A stretch of DNA of 64,000 nt from Erigeron canadensis (lineage: Eukaryota > Streptophyta > Magnoliopsida > Asterales > Asteraceae), in the NCBI RefSeq assembly GCF_010389155.1, contig NC_057767.1, forward strand, positions 26,733,723 to 26,797,722. Reading direction: 5' to 3'. The notes beneath the pieces were generated by a model that saw nothing but the letters and a program-made list of their open reading frames with translations, ran no database searches and was not told the origin of the DNA. How positions within the stretch are numbered: the stretch's first letter is position 1; every line of letters begins with the position of its first letter. Of this stretch, positions 60,180-64,000 are shown one piece after another. A program made the position numbers and the translations under genes.

Positions 60180-63100
60180 TTAATTGTGGAAGAGATCAAT
60201 TAGCCTCAAGTATTTCAACAGTTTGTTGTGTTGAGCAGATGTGAGTTCTTTTGTGAATAAATCAGCAAGATTATCTTCAGTGCCTATTTTCACAGTTTCA
60301 ACAATTCCCAAATTGATTTTCTCTCTAAAAAAGTATAAGTCAATTTCAAAGTGTTTACTTTTTTCATGGAAAACTGGATTAGCACTAATCTGTATTGCAG
60401 CCTTGCTATCACAGAAAATAGGCACATGATTTTCTTGCCTAATTCCAAATTCATTCAAAATATTTAGAACCCACAAAATTTCACAAGTCATGGCTGCTAA
60501 TGCTCTAAATTCTGCTTTAGCAGATGATCTAGATATAGTGCACGGCTTTTTACTTTTCCAAGATATAGGTGAGCCACCAAGGAAGAGGATGTATCCTGTG
60601 ATACTTTTCCTGGCAGTTACCTTCTTGGCCTAGTCAGAATCTACATAAGCAGTCAAGGAGAGATCAGAGTTACCTTTCAAGTGAATCCCCTTACCTGGAG
60701 AACCCTTCAAATACCTTAGTACCCTTAAAGCAAGCTTAAAATGAGACAAACAAGGATTATGCATAAACTGACTTAAAACATGCACAACAAAGGCTATATC
60801 AGGCCTGGTGAGGGTAAGATATATCAATTTTCCCACCAATTTTTGATACTCAGTGATGTTTTTAAGAGGTGGATCATCATCACAAGGTCCCAGATTTGAG
60901 TCAATAGGAGTATGACATGGTTTACATCCTAAAAAGCCATATTCAGAAATAATGTCCATACAATACTTTCTTTGTGTCATGCAGACACCATCATTTGTAT
61001 CAAGAACTTCTATACCAAGGAATTATCTTAGTTTACCAAGATCCTTTATAGAGAATCTGGTGCTCAAGAACTCCTTGCACTAATTAATTTCCTTAACGCA
61101 ATTACCAGTTATAACTAAATCATCAACATAGACAAATAAAGCAATAAAAACACCATTTGAGTTTTTGGTGTACAAAGAATAATCACTAATGCTTTGAGAA
61201 AAGCCATAATCAACAAGAGCAGATATCAGTTTTTATTTCACTTCCTAGGGGCTTGTTTAAGCCCATATAAGGACTTAACCAACTTACACACTCTTCTATC
61301 AGTAGTAGAAAAATAACCAGAAGGAGGTGTCATATAAACATCCTCAACAATCTCCCCATACAAGAAAGCATTATTAATATCAAGTTGAAAGATAGGCCAA
61401 CAGTTTTGAGTAGCAATGGTAATTAGGCATCTTATGGTCACCATTTTAACCACAGGAGAGAAAGTTTCATCAAAGTCAACACCAGCCTTTTGGTTGTACC
61501 CCTTAGCTACTAATCTAGCCTTATATCTATCAATATCCCCATTGGACTTGTATTTAACCTTGTAAACCCATTTACACCCAATGGGTTCCCTGCCAGGAGG
61601 AAGGTCAGTGAGAGTCCAAGTCCCATTTTTGTGTAAAGCCTCCATTTCAGCATTCATAGCATCAATCAAAAAAGGATCTTTGCTTGCTTCAGAAAAGGAG
61701 GTGGGTTCAAGGTGCTTATTAAGATTGGAAACAAAGCACTTGTTTTCAGTGTTAAGTCTAGAGTAATTCACAAAATTAGAGATATTGTGTTTGGTTTTAG
61801 TTCCCAGCACAAAGTCATTTAGGTTCTTTGGCAATCTGGTGGTCCTATTAGACCTCCTAAGATTCACAGGGTCATTATTTACCATTCAACTGGACAGAGT
61901 CATTAAGGTTATCATTACCCTCAGAATTGTGTGAATCTTCATCAAGTGTTGCATCCTGATCACTGGTAATCCCAAAAGGACTGCCAGAGTGATTAGGTGG
62001 ACCATTCATACTAGAACCCAAGTTAGGGCTACCATGGTTAGAAGGTCCACTGCCATCACTTGAGCTAGGCTCTCTTCTTTCATCATTGGGATTTAAAGGT
62101 CTTGGATGATTATTATCAAAGAGATTATTATCAAAAAAGTTTAAATGAGTAATCTCATTTTCATAAACTTGTTGATTTATTTTTAAAGGAAAGACATGTT
62201 CATAGAAAATAACATCCCTTGAATAAAGGATGGTTTTATTATCAAGACTATATAACTTATAGCCTTTTTTTGCATCAGCATATCCAATAAGAACACACTT
62301 CTCAGATCTACTACTAAATTTATCAAAGTTATTCAAGATAGTGGCAAAACATAAGCATCCAAAAACCCTTAGGTAGGAGAGACTAGGTTGACACTTAAAA
62401 ATTATTTCATAAGGAGATTTTCCAGAAAGAACAGAAGAAGGTAATCTGTTAATCAAATAGGTAACAGTTAGTACACATTCATTCCACATGTTAAGAGGTA
62501 ACCCCCCTTGAAACATAAGAGCCCTTGCTACATTGAGCAAGTGCCTATGTTTCCTTTCAACAATACCATTTTGTTGTGGGGTGTGCACACAAGAAGTTTG
62601 GTGAATGATGCCCTTTTGTTTAACAAAATTGTTCATCTTATGATTAATAAATTCACTTCCATTATCACTTCTAAAGATTTTCACATTTTTATTAAACTGA
62701 TTTTGAAGAAGATTGTAAAAACTTACAAGATTATCAAAGGTTTCATCCTTGTTTTTCATTAAATAAACCCACACAGCTCTGGAATAGTCATCCACAATGA
62801 TAAGGAAGTATTTATATCCTTCCCTACTTTGCACTCTATAAGGACCCCATAGGTCAAGATGTACAAGTTCACGACTTGTGCTCACTTAAAGGGAAAGGCT
62901 CCCTGGTCTGTTTTGCCTTGTGGCAGACATCACAAGCAGAATTATGCAACACATTATCAAGTTCAAGTTTTTCCTTAAGGACCATAAGCACTTGATCAGC
63001 TGGGTGACCCAGCCTGCAGTGCCAAGTTTGTTTAGATATATTGCAAGTGAGACTAGTATTGAAACAAGACACAATATTCTTACCATTTTCACATTCATCA

Positions 63101-63441
63101 AACAAGTACAACCCATCACACTGTCTACCAATCCCTACAGTCATTCTTGTTCTCAAGTCCTGAATGTAACAATTATCCTCATCAAAACCAATAAAGAATT
63201 TATTATCCCTAGCCAAATTATGGACAGATAACAAGCTAACACAGTAATCTGGAACAACAATTGTGTTGTTTGTTAATCTTAAATTCCCAATTTTAACAAC
63301 CTTAGCTTGTGTTCCATTAGGGTGACCAACAGTTAAACCTAGACTAGATACATCAACCACATCAAACATACATTTATCAGAATTTGTCATACATTGGGTA
63401 ACACCAGAATCAGTTATCCAACCTTTGATGATTTTGGATAA
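60180..63441 (-). pseudogene. Copia pol (protease, integrase, reverse transcriptase, RNase H), broken
   Basis: Protease: WITDSG near 63415. Integrase: zinc-binding WHCRLGHP ... CDVCHKAKQ near 63000-62930, and core HLDLWGPY, DDYSRAVW, FRSDNGSEF and NGIVERKHRH (62860-62530). Reverse transcriptase: CKWVYKVKYKSNG, RLVAKGYNQ, QLDINNAFLYG, LYGLKQAPRK and YVDD near 61115. RNase H: CDSKAAIQISANPVFHEKSK near 60400. Breaks include frameshifts near 62880 and 61880, a stop near 61240 with a frameshift just after, and stops near 61080 and 60630. It ends at 60180, just before the polypurine tract. Confidence 0.92.
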
Positions 63442-63444
63442 TTA

Positions 63445-64000
63445 TTTAGAGTGATTTGATCTAAAATTTTTTTCAAAGTTTGAGTTAAAAAAGGAATTTG
63501 AGTTAAAAAAGGTACCTCCCATGTTGGCTTGAATGGGCTTTGTAACAGAACTTTCACTCAACATTCTCACAATCTGGTTGATTTGTTCACTTGTAAGTTG
63601 AAAATTAGAAGAAGGTCCAGCACCAGAGCTGGAACTAGAATAAGGAGAGACAAAACCTTGTGGTTCAGAAGAGACAACATGATTACTAGAAACATCCCTT
63701 CCAAAAGACTGATTTCCAAAAGACTGATGAGAATTCCTCTTAACAAACCCACCATTGGGTCTATAAGAGTTGTTATACCCAGGTGGTTGTCCAATAATTT
63801 CATAACACCTTTCAATAGTATGCCCAATTCTGTGGCATTTAGAGCATTTAAGATAAGGATTAGGTCCCCTTCTTACTTCAACATTTCTGTTTTCAGAAAA
63901 CCTTGGTTCAAAAGTTCTTGTTTCAGAAAATTTCCTTCTATTCTCAAAGGTTTTAGCAACAAAAGCTGAATTTTGATGTTTTGGAGGAAACTCAACAGGT
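63445..64000 (-). pseudogene. Copia gag, C-terminal part
   Basis: A CCHC zinc knuckle, CSKCHRIGHTIERC, lies near 63845-63805. It is followed by a Ser/Gly/Asn-rich tail (FQLTSEQINQIVRM near 63600). A TAA at 63442-63444 separates it from the protease in the same region. The start is beyond the edge. Confidence 0.8.

Larger units (their letters stand above)
59793..64000 (-). mobile_element. Copia LTR retrotransposon, 3' portion, continues past right edge
   Basis: The order on the minus strand from the edge is gag, protease, integrase, reverse transcriptase, RNase H, polypurine tract, LTR: the Copia order, with integrase before reverse transcriptase. It lies against the LINE's broken end. The 5' LTR and start of gag are outside the window. 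Confidence 0.93.

Noticed and set aside
63529..63969. 146-residue plus-strand frame at the right edge
   Set aside because: The minus strand there encodes Copia gag with a zinc knuckle.
1..64000. CRISPR arrays, rRNA genes, bacterial-type operons
   Set aside because: No regularly spaced short repeats of the right form, no rRNA core sequence and no operon structure; the sequence is plant nuclear DNA.

Overview
The window looks like a stretch of plant (eudicot) nuclear chromosome. It is AT-rich, with intron-containing genes that have plant GT..AG junctions, plant-only families (MIKC MADS-box, MIZ1/DUF617, FAR1-related, PHT4 anion transporter) and dense plant transposons. An asterid, perhaps Asteraceae, is my guess from the style of the repeats; nothing here proves the family. 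I see no bacterial-type operon, CRISPR array or rRNA.

Layout. 0-8 kb: a decayed autonomous Helitron on the minus strand, with a Rep/Pif1-helicase gene (about 3.3-7.9 kb) followed by an RPA70-like single-strand-binding gene (0.08-3.16 kb). 8.6-9.9 kb: a 5'-truncated RTE-type LINE with a 15-bp target-site duplication. 10.5-12.2 kb: an irregular A-rich repeat array. 14.6-20.9 kb: a PHT4-type transporter pseudogene (minus strand) whose intron is swollen by about 5 kb of repeats, including a Mutator-like MITE with a 9-bp duplication. 21.7-24.6 kb: back-to-back foldback MITEs and a 1.2-kb element with long inverted repeats. 24.9-28.4 kb: a nearly complete FAR1-related (MULE-transposase-derived) gene with one nonsense codon and one frameshift. 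30.5-35.1 kb: a MIKC MADS-box gene of the AGL15/AGL18 type in which I cannot find the I-region exon. 35-44 kb: gene-poor sequence with MITE, SINE and tRNA-like pieces. 44.3-45.1 kb and 51.6-52.4 kb: two intact intronless MIZ1-like genes, tail to tail, with an EF-1-alpha retropseudogene and tandem repeats between them. 52.8-54.2 kb: a second copy of the 24-kb inverted-repeat family. 57.2-59.8 kb: an L1-type LINE split by a hAT-like element and cut at its 3' side by a Copia LTR retrotransposon that runs off the right edge.

Only the two MIZ1-like genes look intact, and the MADS-box gene may be functional. Everything else protein-like is a transposon relic or pseudogene. No clearly new biological system is visible. 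The observations most worth following are the paired MIZ1 genes, the MADS gene lacking an I exon, the 5,001-bp-spaced 39-bp repeat in the PHT4 intron, the hairpin-headed repeat families, and the nested insertions whose target duplications can be read directly.
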